Positions 32,458 through 40,170 of a stretch of DNA of 64,000 bases are shown here, piece by piece. Position 1 is the stretch's first letter, and each line of letters opens with the position of its first letter. The translations under genes and the position numbers were made by a program. The notes beneath the pieces were generated by a model, which saw only the letters and a program-made list of their open reading frames with translations, was not told the origin of the DNA and made no database searches. Source of the DNA: JAZKDW01 sp040387375 (lineage in GTDB: Bacteria > Pseudomonadota > Gammaproteobacteria > Burkholderiales > Burkholderiaceae_D); contig JAZKDW010000018.1 of assembly GCA_040387375.1 (NCBI GenBank), forward strand, positions 140,869 through 204,868, written 5' to 3'.

Positions 32458-32534
32458 GGAGTGGTAGTTCAGTTGGTTAGAATACCGGCCTGTCACGCCG
32501 GGGGTCGCGGGTTCGAGTCCCGTCCACTCCGCCA
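32458..32534 (+). tRNA. tRNA-Asp (GTC)
   Basis: Complete cloverleaf: acceptor GGAGTGG / CCACTCC, anticodon GTC in the loop CTGTCAC, T-arm GCGGGTTCGAGTCCCGT, discriminator G and encoded CCA. An intrinsic terminator follows at 32542–32565. The 3' part from 32514 is duplicated at 32659. Confidence 0.96.
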
Positions 32535-32583
32535 ATATTAAAAAAGCCTGCGCAAGCAGGCTTTTCCATTTCCGGAGTGGAGC
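32514..32583 (+). repeat. tRNA-Asp 3'-end repeat, copy 1 (inside the gene and its terminator)
   Basis: A 70-bp segment comprising the last 21 bases of tRNA-Asp, the terminator and 16 further bases. It recurs at 32659–32728 with one mismatch (A32568 against T). Such a duplicated tRNA 3' end is a typical integration scar. Confidence 0.9.
32542..32565 (+). terminator. Intrinsic terminator of the tRNA-Val–tRNA-Asp unit
   Basis: Stem AAAAGCCTGC / GCAGGCTTTT with a GCAA tetraloop and a terminal T-run, 7 bp after tRNA-Asp. Confidence 0.9.
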
Positions 32584-32639
32584 AAGCCCCCTGCGGGGCT
32601 TGCGGCGGGACACGAAGGGAATCCCTTGCAAGGGATTCC
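32582..32639. other. Two strong dyads between the tRNA-Asp repeats
   Basis: 32582–32603 is a 9-bp stem (GCAAGCCCC / GGGGCTTGC) with a 4-base loop. 32618–32639 is a perfect 22-bp palindrome centred on TTGCAA (GGAATCCC half-sites). Neither is followed by a T-run. They could be protein-binding sites or an RNA hairpin pair in a read-through transcript; nothing more can be said from sequence. Confidence 0.6.
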
Positions 32640-32658
32640 GCGGCCTGCAGCATGTAGG

Positions 32659-32728
32659 CGAGTCCCGTCCACTCCGCCAATATTAAAAAAGCCTGCGCAA
32701 GCAGGCTTTTCCTTTTCCGGAGTGGAGC
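32659..32728 (+). repeat. tRNA-Asp 3'-end repeat, copy 2
   Basis: Second copy of the 70-bp segment, starting CGAGTCCCGTCCACTCCGCC. It supplies only the 3' T-arm strand and acceptor strand, so no functional tRNA is encoded. It includes a second copy of the terminator (32687–32710). Confidence 0.9.
32687..32710 (+). terminator. Duplicated copy of the tRNA-Asp terminator
   Basis: Identical stem, loop and T-run to 32542–32565. It also lies 27 bp downstream of the convergent FAH-family gene's stop and, being symmetric with A-run and T-run, could serve both strands. Confidence 0.8.
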
Positions 32729-32736
32729 GAGTTTGT

Positions 32737-33573
32737 TCAGACCACGCGCTGCCGCTGCGTGCCCAAGGCGCCGGCTGATAACTCCATCACGTCGCCGCGG
32801 CTCAGGAATTTGGGCGGCTTCATGCCTAGCCCTACACCTGCGGGGGTGCCAGTGATGACCAGATCACCCGGCAGCAGTGTCATGAACTGGCTAAGGTAAG
32901 ACACCACCTCGGCCACCGAGAAAATCTGGTCTGCGGTGTTGCTGCTTTGCGTGACAACGCCGTTGACTTTCAGCTCAAGCGGAATGTTTTGGGGATCGGG
33001 CAGTTCATCCGCCGTGACCAGCCAGGGGCCGATCGGGCCAAAGCCGTCAAAGCTCTTGCCTTTGCCCCACTGGCCATTACGCTTGATTTGCCAGTCCCGC
33101 TCTGACACGTCGTTGGCCAGGCAGTAACCCGCCACATGGTTCAATGCCTGATCCACGGCTACCTTGCGGGCCAGCGTGCCGATGACAAAACCAAGTTCCA
33201 CTTCCCAGTCGGTTGCCACCGAGTCGGTGGGCATGGTGATGTCGTCATTAGGCCCGCCGATGGAAGTGAGCGCCTTGGTGAAAACCACAGGCTCTTTCGG
33301 AATGTCCATGCCTGACTCTTCAGCGTGCTTGCGGTAATTCAGACCGATGGCCACAAACTGGCGCGTACCCGCCACGGGAGCACCCAGGCGTGTGCCGGCC
33401 GCGACCAAAGGCATGCGACTGAGGTCAATGGCAGCCAGGGCGCGCAATTTCTCCGGGCTCATCCATTCAGGCGTGAAGTCCGGCACCAAAAGAGAGAGGT
33501 CGCGAATCTGACCCTGTTCATCCATCGCACCGGGACGTTCCTGACCCATCACTCCATATCGCAGCAGCTTCAT
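32737..33573 (-). CDS. Fumarylacetoacetate hydrolase family protein
   Basis: A 278-residue FAH-fold enzyme. The catalytic C-terminal domain shows 'IGLNYRKHAEESGMDIPKEP' (about 76–95), 'DWEVELGFVIG' with metal-binding acids, 'GYCLANDVSERDWQ' and the terminal 'GDLVITGTPAGVGLGM'. Family members hydrolyse or decarboxylate 2-oxo- and 2,4-dioxo acids in aromatic and sugar-acid catabolism. AAGGAA precedes the ATG at 33573. With the adjacent SnoaL-like protein and Bug receptor, it forms a small LysR-controlled catabolic unit. The substrate cannot be named. Confidence 0.92.
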   Translation of the reverse strand: MKLLRYGVMGQERPGAMDEQGQIRDLSLLVPDFTPEWMSPEKLRALAAIDLSRMPLVAAGTRLGAPVAGTRQFVAIGLNYRKHAEESGMDIPKEPVVFTKALTSIGGPNDDITMPTDSVATDWEVELGFVIGTLARKVAVDQALNHVAGYCLANDVSERDWQIKRNGQWGKGKSFDGFGPIGPWLVTADELPDPQNIPLELKVNGVVTQSSNTADQIFSVAEVVSYLSQFMTLLPGDLVITGTPAGVGLGMKPPKFLSRGDVMELSAGALGTQRQRVV

Positions 33574-33658
33574 TTTCAAATTTCCTTGTCAATTTTGGGA
33601 AGGTATTCCTGCAGTTTATTCAGGTAACGTGCGTGTATCGTCACCTGGCTCCCGCAGT

Positions 33659-34309
33659 CTACACCGGGCCAGTGGCTAGCCAGGCCGCGCCTTCCGCATA
33701 CAAACGTGCGAGCGCAGCGCTGTTCGGCGTGGGCAGACCCGCCGTGATGGCGGCTCCTCCGCGCGACTGCATATAGGCCAGATGCCGATAACCATCGGGA
33801 TTTCTTGCCAGCTCTTCCTGGTTCAATTTGATGATCGCGCCTGGATCAACCGCTTCCAACCGGTCTTTCTCGTAGATCGGCACGCGCTGCCGTATGCGCC
33901 ACTCGCCGTCGAGCTTGACGAACCAATCGTAGAAACGCCCGTAGCAGGTTACATCCACCTCGACCCCTTCCAGCATGCCTCTCGCAAGAAGAATCATGCG
34001 CGTCTCCGCAATCGCCTTGTCGCCCTGGAGTTCAATTGTGGCGGCACCGATGAAATGCTGCGCGCGCGCCCCTTTTTTGGCGGCATCCATCGAACGTTCC
34101 ACAAATTCAGCTGCTGTGCCGACAAACCAGGTGGTGTGCATGGTGGCGTCGTGCGTGTAGAAGGACCTCAACTGGTCCCACCTGCCGGTGTCGCGTGCCA
34201 GCCCCCAGTCGTTCACGACTTGGGTGATGGCGGACCGGTCGAGCAAAGCCTGCAGGCCAGGGATTTCGGTTGCCGCCATCGGCTGTTGGGAATGATTTGT
34301 CATGTTCAT
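33659..34309 (-). CDS. SnoaL/NTF2-like protein
   Basis: A 216-residue protein with an NTF2-like cone fold (about 20–160): 'ITQVVNDWGLARDTGRWDQL', 'RSFYTHDATMHTTWFVG', 'DVTCYGRFYDWFVKLDGEWR'. Related proteins include ring-hydroxylating dioxygenase small subunits and SnoaL-type cyclases or dehydratases; a lone member here is more likely an enzyme on a small aromatic or lactone substrate. The start at 34309 gives an ATGA overlap with the upstream receptor gene; a second ATG lies at 34303. Confidence 0.82.
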   Translation of the reverse strand: MNMTNHSQQPMAATEIPGLQALLDRSAITQVVNDWGLARDTGRWDQLRSFYTHDATMHTTWFVGTAAEFVERSMDAAKKGARAQHFIGAATIELQGDKAIAETRMILLARGMLEGVEVDVTCYGRFYDWFVKLDGEWRIRQRVPIYEKDRLEAVDPGAIIKLNQEELARNPDGYRHLAYMQSRGGAAITAGLPTPNSAALARLYAEGAAWLATGPV

Positions 34310-35283
34310 TCCGCCTTGATGCCGGCCTGGCGTAAGAATTGCGGCCACTTTTCTGTTTCAGCCTTGACGAAGCGCTCCGTTTCGCTCGGCGTCATCGTAA
34401 TAGGCCGCACCCCGGAGGCCTCCAGACGCTTGCGCAGGTCGGTTGTCTGCATGACGTGCGCCACCGCCGCTCTCAACTTTTCAATCACAGGCCGAGGTGT
34501 ATTGGCCGGCGCGAAGAGACCGATCCAGCTCTCAAGGACCAGCCCTGGGAGCCCGGACTCCGGGGCGGATGGTACTTGTGGCAAAAGCGGTTCGCGCCCC
34601 GAACTCGACGTCACGATGGCCTTGGCCCGGCCGCTGTCCACTAAAGGACGCACGGTCGACGTGTTGTCGAAAAACAGGTCCACCCTGCCACCGAAGATAT
34701 CGACGTATGCCGGCTGCGCCCCTTTGTATGGCACTTCAAGAATATCGACCTTCGCGAGATTCTTCAAAAGGGCCGCAGCCACATGCTGCCCGGTACCTGT
34801 GCCAGCGGTCGCTATAGTGAGCTTGCCCGGATTCGCTTTTGCAAAATCGATGACCTCGCGCAGCGTTGATTGCGGAAGATCCTTGCGGCCGACCAGCGTA
34901 TAAGAAAAGGAGCCGACCAGCGCAACCGGCACGAAGTCGGTCACGGGATTGTAAGGAAGCTTGTCATAGAGCCCGGGATTGAATGCAATATTCGCCATGC
35001 CCCCCATGAGCAGGGTGTATCCATCAGCCGGCGCGATCGCCACGGCCTGGGTTCCGACTACCGAACCGGAGCCAGTGCGGTTCTCGACAACGAACGGCTG
35101 ACCGAGCTCGGCTGCAAGCCTGTCCGACAAAAGGCGGCCAATCGTGTCATATCCGCCCCCCGGCGCGCTTGGCACGATAACCTTGATCGCCTTGGCGGGA
35201 TAAGTCTGGGCCATCGCCGGTCCGAATGCGAATGCGGTAGCGATGAGCGTCGCACACGCAATTCTTGAAGTTAAACGATGCAT
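34306..35283 (-). CDS. Bug-family tripartite tricarboxylate transporter receptor (TctC-like)
   Basis: A 325-residue periplasmic solute receptor. A signal peptide of about 25 residues ('IACATLIATAFAFGPAMA') precedes the hallmark 'YPAKAIKVIVPSAPGGGYDT' (Bug motif), then 'LMGGMANIAFNPGLY' and 'GLVLESWIGLFAPANTP'. Bug proteins bind carboxylates, often aromatic. No TctA/TctB membrane partners are adjacent, as is common for the expanded Bug family in Burkholderiales. AAAGGAA precedes the ATG. It is divergent from the LysR gene (118-bp gap), which likely regulates it. Confidence 0.95.
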   Translation of the reverse strand: MHRLTSRIACATLIATAFAFGPAMAQTYPAKAIKVIVPSAPGGGYDTIGRLLSDRLAAELGQPFVVENRTGSGSVVGTQAVAIAPADGYTLLMGGMANIAFNPGLYDKLPYNPVTDFVPVALVGSFSYTLVGRKDLPQSTLREVIDFAKANPGKLTIATAGTGTGQHVAAALLKNLAKVDILEVPYKGAQPAYVDIFGGRVDLFFDNTSTVRPLVDSGRAKAIVTSSSGREPLLPQVPSAPESGLPGLVLESWIGLFAPANTPRPVIEKLRAAVAHVMQTTDLRKRLEASGVRPITMTPSETERFVKAETEKWPQFLRQAGIKAE

Positions 35284-35401
35284 GAAGTTCCTTTGGCTGG
35301 GGTGGGTCGACGTTTGTTTACTTTCTGTCAGAAGTTTATTGAGGGAAAAAGAAAAGAGTAAGATATCAAAACTGTTCCAGTGATCGAGTTTACTTATCGC
35401 C

Positions 35402-36322
35402 ATGAAATTGAATCAACTTCGAGCGGCTCTGACGGTTGCTGAAAAGGGCAGTCTGCGGGCTGCGGCACGAGAGCTGGGCATGTCCCAGCCGGCGCTTACG
35501 CACAACATTGGCGAGCTCGAGCGAGAACTCGGCGCCACGCTGTTCGAGCGGCGTTCGCGCGGGATGACCGCCACCCCGGTAGGGGAGCTGTTTCTGCGCA
35601 GGGCCAAGGTGATTGCCAGCGAGGTACGTCGTGCGCAGGAGGAGGTGGAGCAGTTCCTTGGCAGCGACCAGGGTGAAGTCGTGATTTGCCTTTCGATTGC
35701 GGCGCATCTGACCCTGCTGCCTATGGCGCTTCCCCTTTTTCAGAAACGCTATCCAGGCGTTCGGCTGCAGATTGTCGAAGGCTCGTTTCCGGCAGTGGAG
35801 GCGCGGCTGCGGGATGGCAGCATGGATTTTTATATCGGTCCGTCACCGGACCCCGATCCATCCCGCGAGTTTGTAATCGAGAAGCTGTTTGACAATACGC
35901 GGGCCGTGTTTGCGCGGCGCGGACACCCGCTCGCAAAGGCCCGGTCGCTGGCGGAACTGACCGGCGCGAGTTGGATCACGACCGGCATTACAGACAAGGC
36001 AGAAGCGGAATTCACGCAGCTCTTTTCAATCAACAAGCTTCCGGCGCCGCGTCTGGTCGTTCAGGCAGGGTCGATGCTGACGCTGCTGACGACCTTGATG
36101 TCGTCAGATGCCCTTGCCATCACCCTTCGCCAATTTGACGAGTTCCCGCTTACCCGCAGCGCACTGCAGGTGATTGACATCAAAGAAAAGATGCCCGCGC
36201 CGCCGATCATGATCGTTCGCCGCGCAAGCTTGCCGCTTACGCCGGCTGCCGAGTATTTTTGCGATATGTTCCGGCGGGCCAGTGCAAGTTATTTGTCATC
36301 CAGGCCTGATCCGCCAGCATAA
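35402..36322 (+). CDS. LysR-family transcriptional regulator
   Basis: A 306-residue LysR protein: N-terminal winged HTH ('LNQLRAALTVAEKGSLRAAA', 'LGMSQPALTHNIGELERELG') and a C-terminal effector domain (about 92–300). It is divergent from the receptor–SnoaL–FAH operon and probably activates it in response to a substrate or intermediate. The gene is followed at once by a bidirectional intrinsic terminator. Confidence 0.95.
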   Translation: MKLNQLRAALTVAEKGSLRAAARELGMSQPALTHNIGELERELGATLFERRSRGMTATPVGELFLRRAKVIASEVRRAQEEVEQFLGSDQGEVVICLSIAAHLTLLPMALPLFQKRYPGVRLQIVEGSFPAVEARLRDGSMDFYIGPSPDPDPSREFVIEKLFDNTRAVFARRGHPLAKARSLAELTGASWITTGITDKAEAEFTQLFSINKLPAPRLVVQAGSMLTLLTTLMSSDALAITLRQFDEFPLTRSALQVIDIKEKMPAPPIMIVRRASLPLTPAAEYFCDMFRRASASYLSSRPDPPA

Positions 36323-36350
36323 AAAAAGACGAACCGGAGTTCGTCTTTTT
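36323..36350. terminator. Bidirectional intrinsic terminator between lysR-type gene and rdgC
   Basis: Perfect 12-bp stem AAAAAGACGAAC / GTTCGTCTTTTT with loop CGGA, flanked by A-run and T-run. It serves the rightward LysR gene and the leftward rdgC gene. Confidence 0.93.
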
Positions 36351-36372
36351 TATTAAAACACCCGCTACCGGT

Positions 36373-37299
36373 TCACCCGTTGGTCCCGGATGCCAGGGTT
36401 TTCTCTTTCATTTCTCCGCCCAGCGCTTCCACCAGATCGGCCAGCATCCGGTTGAGCTCGCCTGTCATCAACACGATATCGGAGTCAAAGCGCTCATCGT
36501 CATTTTTTGACGTCAGGTCGCTGTCTTCCTTGATCACATCCAGCGGGGCCAGTCGTTTTACGGCCAGCGATTCGGTCAGCACGAAAGACACCCGGTCTGC
36601 CCAGGTCATCGCCAGCCGTGTGCATTGCTTGCCGGCGGCGATATGGCGCCGCACGTCTTCAGCTTCCACCGACTGCCGCACGTAGCGCACGGTAGCCTTG
36701 CTTTCGCCGCTGGCGCGCAGCTCGGTATCCTGGTCGACGGTAAAGCCGTGCGGCGCCTCGTCCGCAGCCAGCCAGTCCGTCATCGCCGCCAGCGGCGAAC
36801 GCGTGACGCGCAAGCTATCCATCGGAAATTTATCGACTGCCTTGATCAACAGCTTCAGCACTTCTTCCGCCTTGTTTGCGCCGGATGCATCCACCACCAG
36901 CCAGCCGTTGACCGGATCAATCCAGGTCCAGGTGTTGCTCAGGATGCTGAAGGCGCGCGGCAGCAATTCGTCGGCGACCTGCTCCTTGAGTTCCTTCATT
37001 TGCTTGCGGCCGGGTTTAAATCCCTGCTGCTCTTCGATCTCGGTCGCGCGCACCTTCGACACCTGATTGATGACGGTGGCCGGCAGCAGTTTCTTTTCCG
37101 TGCGAAGCAACAGCAGCATCTGACGGTTGACGGTATGCACCAGCATGCCGTTGTCGCGCGGTGACACCCAGCCCTGGCTTTGCAGGTCCAGGCTCGTGCA
37201 TGGCGCAAACGTCTGCGGCGCCAGGCATGCTTCGAGTTTTTCAGGTGTGATGGCCCAGGGTGCGGGGAGACGGTATATCTGCAGGTTCTTGAACCACAT
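36373..37299 (-). CDS. rdgC: Recombination-associated protein RdgC
   Basis: A 308-residue RdgC of typical length. It begins 'MWFKNLQIYRLPAPWAITPE' as in the family and includes 'LVHTVNRQMLLLLRTEKKLL' and 'LPRAFSILSNTWTWIDPVNGWL'. RdgC forms a ring around duplex DNA and restrains RecA. I start at the ATG at 37299; two codons upstream in frame are not part of family proteins. It is monocistronic here. Confidence 0.95.
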   Translation of the reverse strand: MWFKNLQIYRLPAPWAITPEKLEACLAPQTFAPCTSLDLQSQGWVSPRDNGMLVHTVNRQMLLLLRTEKKLLPATVINQVSKVRATEIEEQQGFKPGRKQMKELKEQVADELLPRAFSILSNTWTWIDPVNGWLVVDASGANKAEEVLKLLIKAVDKFPMDSLRVTRSPLAAMTDWLAADEAPHGFTVDQDTELRASGESKATVRYVRQSVEAEDVRRHIAAGKQCTRLAMTWADRVSFVLTESLAVKRLAPLDVIKEDSDLTSKNDDERFDSDIVLMTGELNRMLADLVEALGGEMKEKTLASGTNG

Positions 37300-37378
37300 G
37301 GCGATCACTAAAAAAAGGATTCATTCTACACGCTGCCCGAACGCGTCAACAACGCCAATTGCAAGTGTGCGCTGGTTG

Positions 37379-38518
37379 TCAATCACGCATCAGCCCGGTT
37401 GTTGCGGCTGCTTCTTCGCCGAACAAGCCAAGCTGAAAATTATCTTCGTATTCGCCCAGGCGCACACCCGCGCCGAGCAGGCGCACCGGCCGCTGTCCTC
37501 GCTGGAATCCGGTCTCGAGCAGCGTTTGAAACAGCCCGTGGTCGAGCGTCGTTGCCATGCATTCGATGGTGGTCTGCCTGAAATCGGCGAAGCGGATCTT
37601 GACGAACAATTTCTGCATGCTGCGTTCCGCCTTTGCGCGCCGCACCCGCTCGCCCAGCTTGTCGAGCAGCGCCGGCAGGCGCAGCAGGCAGGCGGCGAGA
37701 TCCGGCACATCGATGGCGTAGGTCTCTTCCACGCTGACCGATTTTCGCTCGCGCGTCGGACAGACTTCGCGGGCATCGATGCCGCGGCACAGATCGAACA
37801 GGCGTTCGCCGAACTTGCCGAAGTGATGCTGCAGATCGGCCATCGGCCAGCTGCGCAAATCGGCGCAGGCAAGCGCGCCCAGCCTTTTCAGTTTGGCCGC
37901 CGTTACCTTGCCGACGCCGTGCAGCTTTTCCACCGGCAGCGCCGCCACGAATTCTTCAATCTGATGGGGACGGATCACGAACTGGCCATCAGGCTTGTTC
38001 CAGTCGCTGGCAATTTTGGCAAGGAACTTGTTTGAAGAGATGCCGGCGGACGCAGTGATGCCAACCGTTTTTGCAATGCGCGCCCGGATCTCTTGCGCAA
38101 TCAGCGTGGCGCTGCCATTGCATTGTGATGCGTTTGTCACATCCAGGTAGGCTTCATCCAGAGATAGCGGCTCCACCAGGTCGGTGTAGTCATGATAAAT
38201 GGCCAGAATCTGCCTGGAAGCGATCCGGTATTTTTCCATTGCGGGCGGCAAGACAATCAGGCCGGGACAACGCTGCAGCGCCTGCGACGTGGCCATCGCC
38301 GAACGCACGCCGAAGCGCCTTGCCTCGTAGTTGCAGGTGGCGACCACCCCGCGCTGGTCAGGCCGTCCCCCTACGGCCACCGGCAAATTGCGCAATGATG
38401 GATCATCGCGCATCTCGACCGCGGCGTAGAAGCAGTCGCAATCGCAATGGATGATTTTTCGGGGAAGCGGACTGGTTAGGGCTGACACGGCATCGATACG
38501 ATGATTTCGAATCATCAT
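37379..38518 (-). CDS. dinB: DNA polymerase IV (translesion Y-family polymerase)
   Basis: A 379-residue Y-family polymerase. Catalytic acids are seen in 'KIIHCDCDCFYAAVEMRDDP' (the usual DMD is replaced by DCDC, as is common in Burkholderiales) and 'PLSLDEAYLDVT'. 'GISSNKFLAKIASDWNKPDG' is the Pol IV signature, and a little-finger domain follows. The C-terminus ends in 'FQLGLFGEEAAATTGLM', close to a beta-clamp-binding pentapeptide (QLGLF). It copies across lesions and may be SOS-induced, though I see no clear LexA box. Confidence 0.95.
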   Translation of the reverse strand: MMIRNHRIDAVSALTSPLPRKIIHCDCDCFYAAVEMRDDPSLRNLPVAVGGRPDQRGVVATCNYEARRFGVRSAMATSQALQRCPGLIVLPPAMEKYRIASRQILAIYHDYTDLVEPLSLDEAYLDVTNASQCNGSATLIAQEIRARIAKTVGITASAGISSNKFLAKIASDWNKPDGQFVIRPHQIEEFVAALPVEKLHGVGKVTAAKLKRLGALACADLRSWPMADLQHHFGKFGERLFDLCRGIDAREVCPTRERKSVSVEETYAIDVPDLAACLLRLPALLDKLGERVRRAKAERSMQKLFVKIRFADFRQTTIECMATTLDHGLFQTLLETGFQRGQRPVRLLGAGVRLGEYEDNFQLGLFGEEAAATTGLMRD

Positions 38519-38695
38519 TGTACCGGGGCAAGACTATTCGGTGTTTGTGTCATCCGCACGATTGCAACGAGTCCGGATGCCGGCTTATGCCACGTTCTTC
38601 TATTGCGGGCATCGCGCAGGCCGGGAGATATCATTTGACAAGAGGACCCGGGAAAGCGACAGTGGCGCCCATGATTCATCACACGGGACGACAAC

Positions 38696-39526
38696 ATGGA
38701 ACTGCAAGCCACCCTGCAATGCCTGCACCTTTATTCACCTGACCCGCTGCAGGCTGCACGCTTCTACAGCGGCGCCTATGGCATGCAGATGGAGTCCATC
38801 GCCGATGGTTACCTGTGCCGCGGCCCGGGCCGCATGCTGCGGCTGTCGAAAGGCCCGGCCAACCAGCTCAAGTATGCGCACTTTGCATTCAACAGCCCCG
38901 CGGCCTGGGATGCGTTCACGGCGCGCACGCACGATCTGGAACGCCAACCCCTGCCGGCCCCGTTCGGTGCGGAGAACCCCGCGATCGCGATGCGCGACCC
39001 GGAGGGCAATCTGCTGGTTTTTACCCAACGCACCGACGCACAGGCGCCTGACGCCGAAACAGCGCTGCCGCCGGCCACGCTGCAGCACTTCGCTTTGCGT
39101 ACGCCCGATCTGCCGGCCATGCTGGCGTTTTATACCGAAGGCCTGGGGTTTACGCTGTCCGATGCCGTGAAGGATGAGCAAGGCGTTTTGCGCGCCTGCT
39201 TCTTGCGCTGCGACCATCTGCATCACTCGCTGGCACTGTTTTCCGCGCCGGCCGCCTGCTTCGATCACCAATCGTTTGAAGCGCCTGACTGGACCAGCAT
39301 GAAGCCGTGGGGCGACCATATGGCCGCCCTCAAGATTCCCATCGTGTGGGGCATCGGCCGCCATGGTCCCGGCAACGATGTGTTTTTCATGGTGCGCGAT
39401 CCGGACGGTAACCTGGCCGAGATTTCGGCCGAGATCGAACACTGCGCCCCCGGCCGTCCCGCCGGCACCTGGCCCCACGAGGAGCGCACGCTCAATCTGT
39501 GGGGCAAGGCGATCTTGCGCAGCTGA
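38696..39526 (+). CDS. VOC-superfamily protein, extradiol dioxygenase-like
   Basis: A 276-residue protein with two glyoxalase/vicinal-oxygen-chelate modules (about 5–110 and 125–250). Potential iron ligands are His in 'LQHFALRTPD', His in 'CDHLHHSLALF' and Glu in 'DPDGNLAEISAE', matching the ligand set of two-domain extradiol dioxygenases. It may thus cleave a catechol or bind a related substrate, but the lack of catabolic neighbours leaves this open. Confidence 0.82.
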   Translation: MELQATLQCLHLYSPDPLQAARFYSGAYGMQMESIADGYLCRGPGRMLRLSKGPANQLKYAHFAFNSPAAWDAFTARTHDLERQPLPAPFGAENPAIAMRDPEGNLLVFTQRTDAQAPDAETALPPATLQHFALRTPDLPAMLAFYTEGLGFTLSDAVKDEQGVLRACFLRCDHLHHSLALFSAPAACFDHQSFEAPDWTSMKPWGDHMAALKIPIVWGIGRHGPGNDVFFMVRDPDGNLAEISAEIEHCAPGRPAGTWPHEERTLNLWGKAILRS

Positions 39527-39573
39527 AGGAGGCTTGCTGCCGTGATGCCCGAGGAGCCGGGCCAGTCCCGGCG

Positions 39574-39888
39574 TCAGACCGGCTTTTCCCTTTGCACCAG
39601 AATCCATGGCCGGACAACCACTGCCCATAATGCAAGGTCGGCTTCCAGCCATTCCTGCGCCTGCGCATCCGATACCTTGCCGATACGGTTTTCCGACAGC
39701 CATTGCGCAACCGCCGCATGGTCGTCATTTGACATGTGGACCGCGACGTCAACCAGGTCGAGATCGTCACTCACCACGATGACGGTCCCGGCCGCAAAAT
39801 GGCGCAGCAGTTCGGTCCACGCCATGCGGGATGTTTCGCGATTGATTTTGTCGCGCAGCAGCGCCTCGGGATTGTTCGGCATGGTCAT
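39574..39888 (-). CDS. DUF2288 family protein
   Basis: A 104-residue protein with the DUF2288 pattern: 'LRDKINRETSRMAWTELLRHFA' at the N-terminus, 'VDVAVHMSNDDHAAVAQWL' and 'EWLEADLALWAVVVRPWILVQ' at the C-terminus. Function unknown. It lies 33 bp after slyX, in the same direction. An ATG at 39882 is an alternative start. Confidence 0.88.
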   Translation of the reverse strand: MTMPNNPEALLRDKINRETSRMAWTELLRHFAAGTVIVVSDDLDLVDVAVHMSNDDHAAVAQWLSENRIGKVSDAQAQEWLEADLALWAVVVRPWILVQREKPV

Positions 39889-39921
39889 TGATTTACCGTT
39901 TAAAAAATTACAGGATGCGAG

Positions 39922-40128
39922 TTAATAATGCGGCGGTTTTTCATGCGCCGGACTGCGTTCGTTATCCATGCCCTGCATTTCCTTGATGCGCCGCGCCAGC
40001 GCCGTGCATAGCGCCTCCAGCTCGTCTATCTTTTTTTGCTGCCGATAGACAGTCTGGTTCAGGGCGTCGACCATATCCTCCTGGCGCGCGACCTTGATTT
40101 CGATGTCGACGATGCGGTCTTCAGTCAT
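39922..40128 (-). CDS. slyX: SlyX-family protein
   Basis: A 68-residue coiled-coil protein: 'RIVDIEIKVARQEDMVDALN' then 'VYRQQKKIDELEALCTALARR' with heptad leucines and a polar C-terminal tail. This is the SlyX pattern; its role is unknown. The ATG at 40128 has GGAG nine bases upstream; an in-frame GTG at 40143 is the alternative. Confidence 0.88.
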   Translation of the reverse strand: MTEDRIVDIEIKVARQEDMVDALNQTVYRQQKKIDELEALCTALARRIKEMQGMDNERSPAHEKPPHY

Positions 40129-40170
40129 GCGGGAATTCTCCACTATGGAAAGGCGTTTTTTTTCGGTTCA

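Noticed and set aside
32574..32682. Possible second tRNA-Asp formed by GGAGTGG … CCACTCCGCCA
   Set aside because: The acceptor strands pair, but no D-arm or anticodon arm exists between them; only the 3' end is tRNA-like.
38735..39703. 322-residue leftward frame opposite the VOC gene
   Set aside because: Antisense to a well-supported gene; composition is that of a high-GC shadow.
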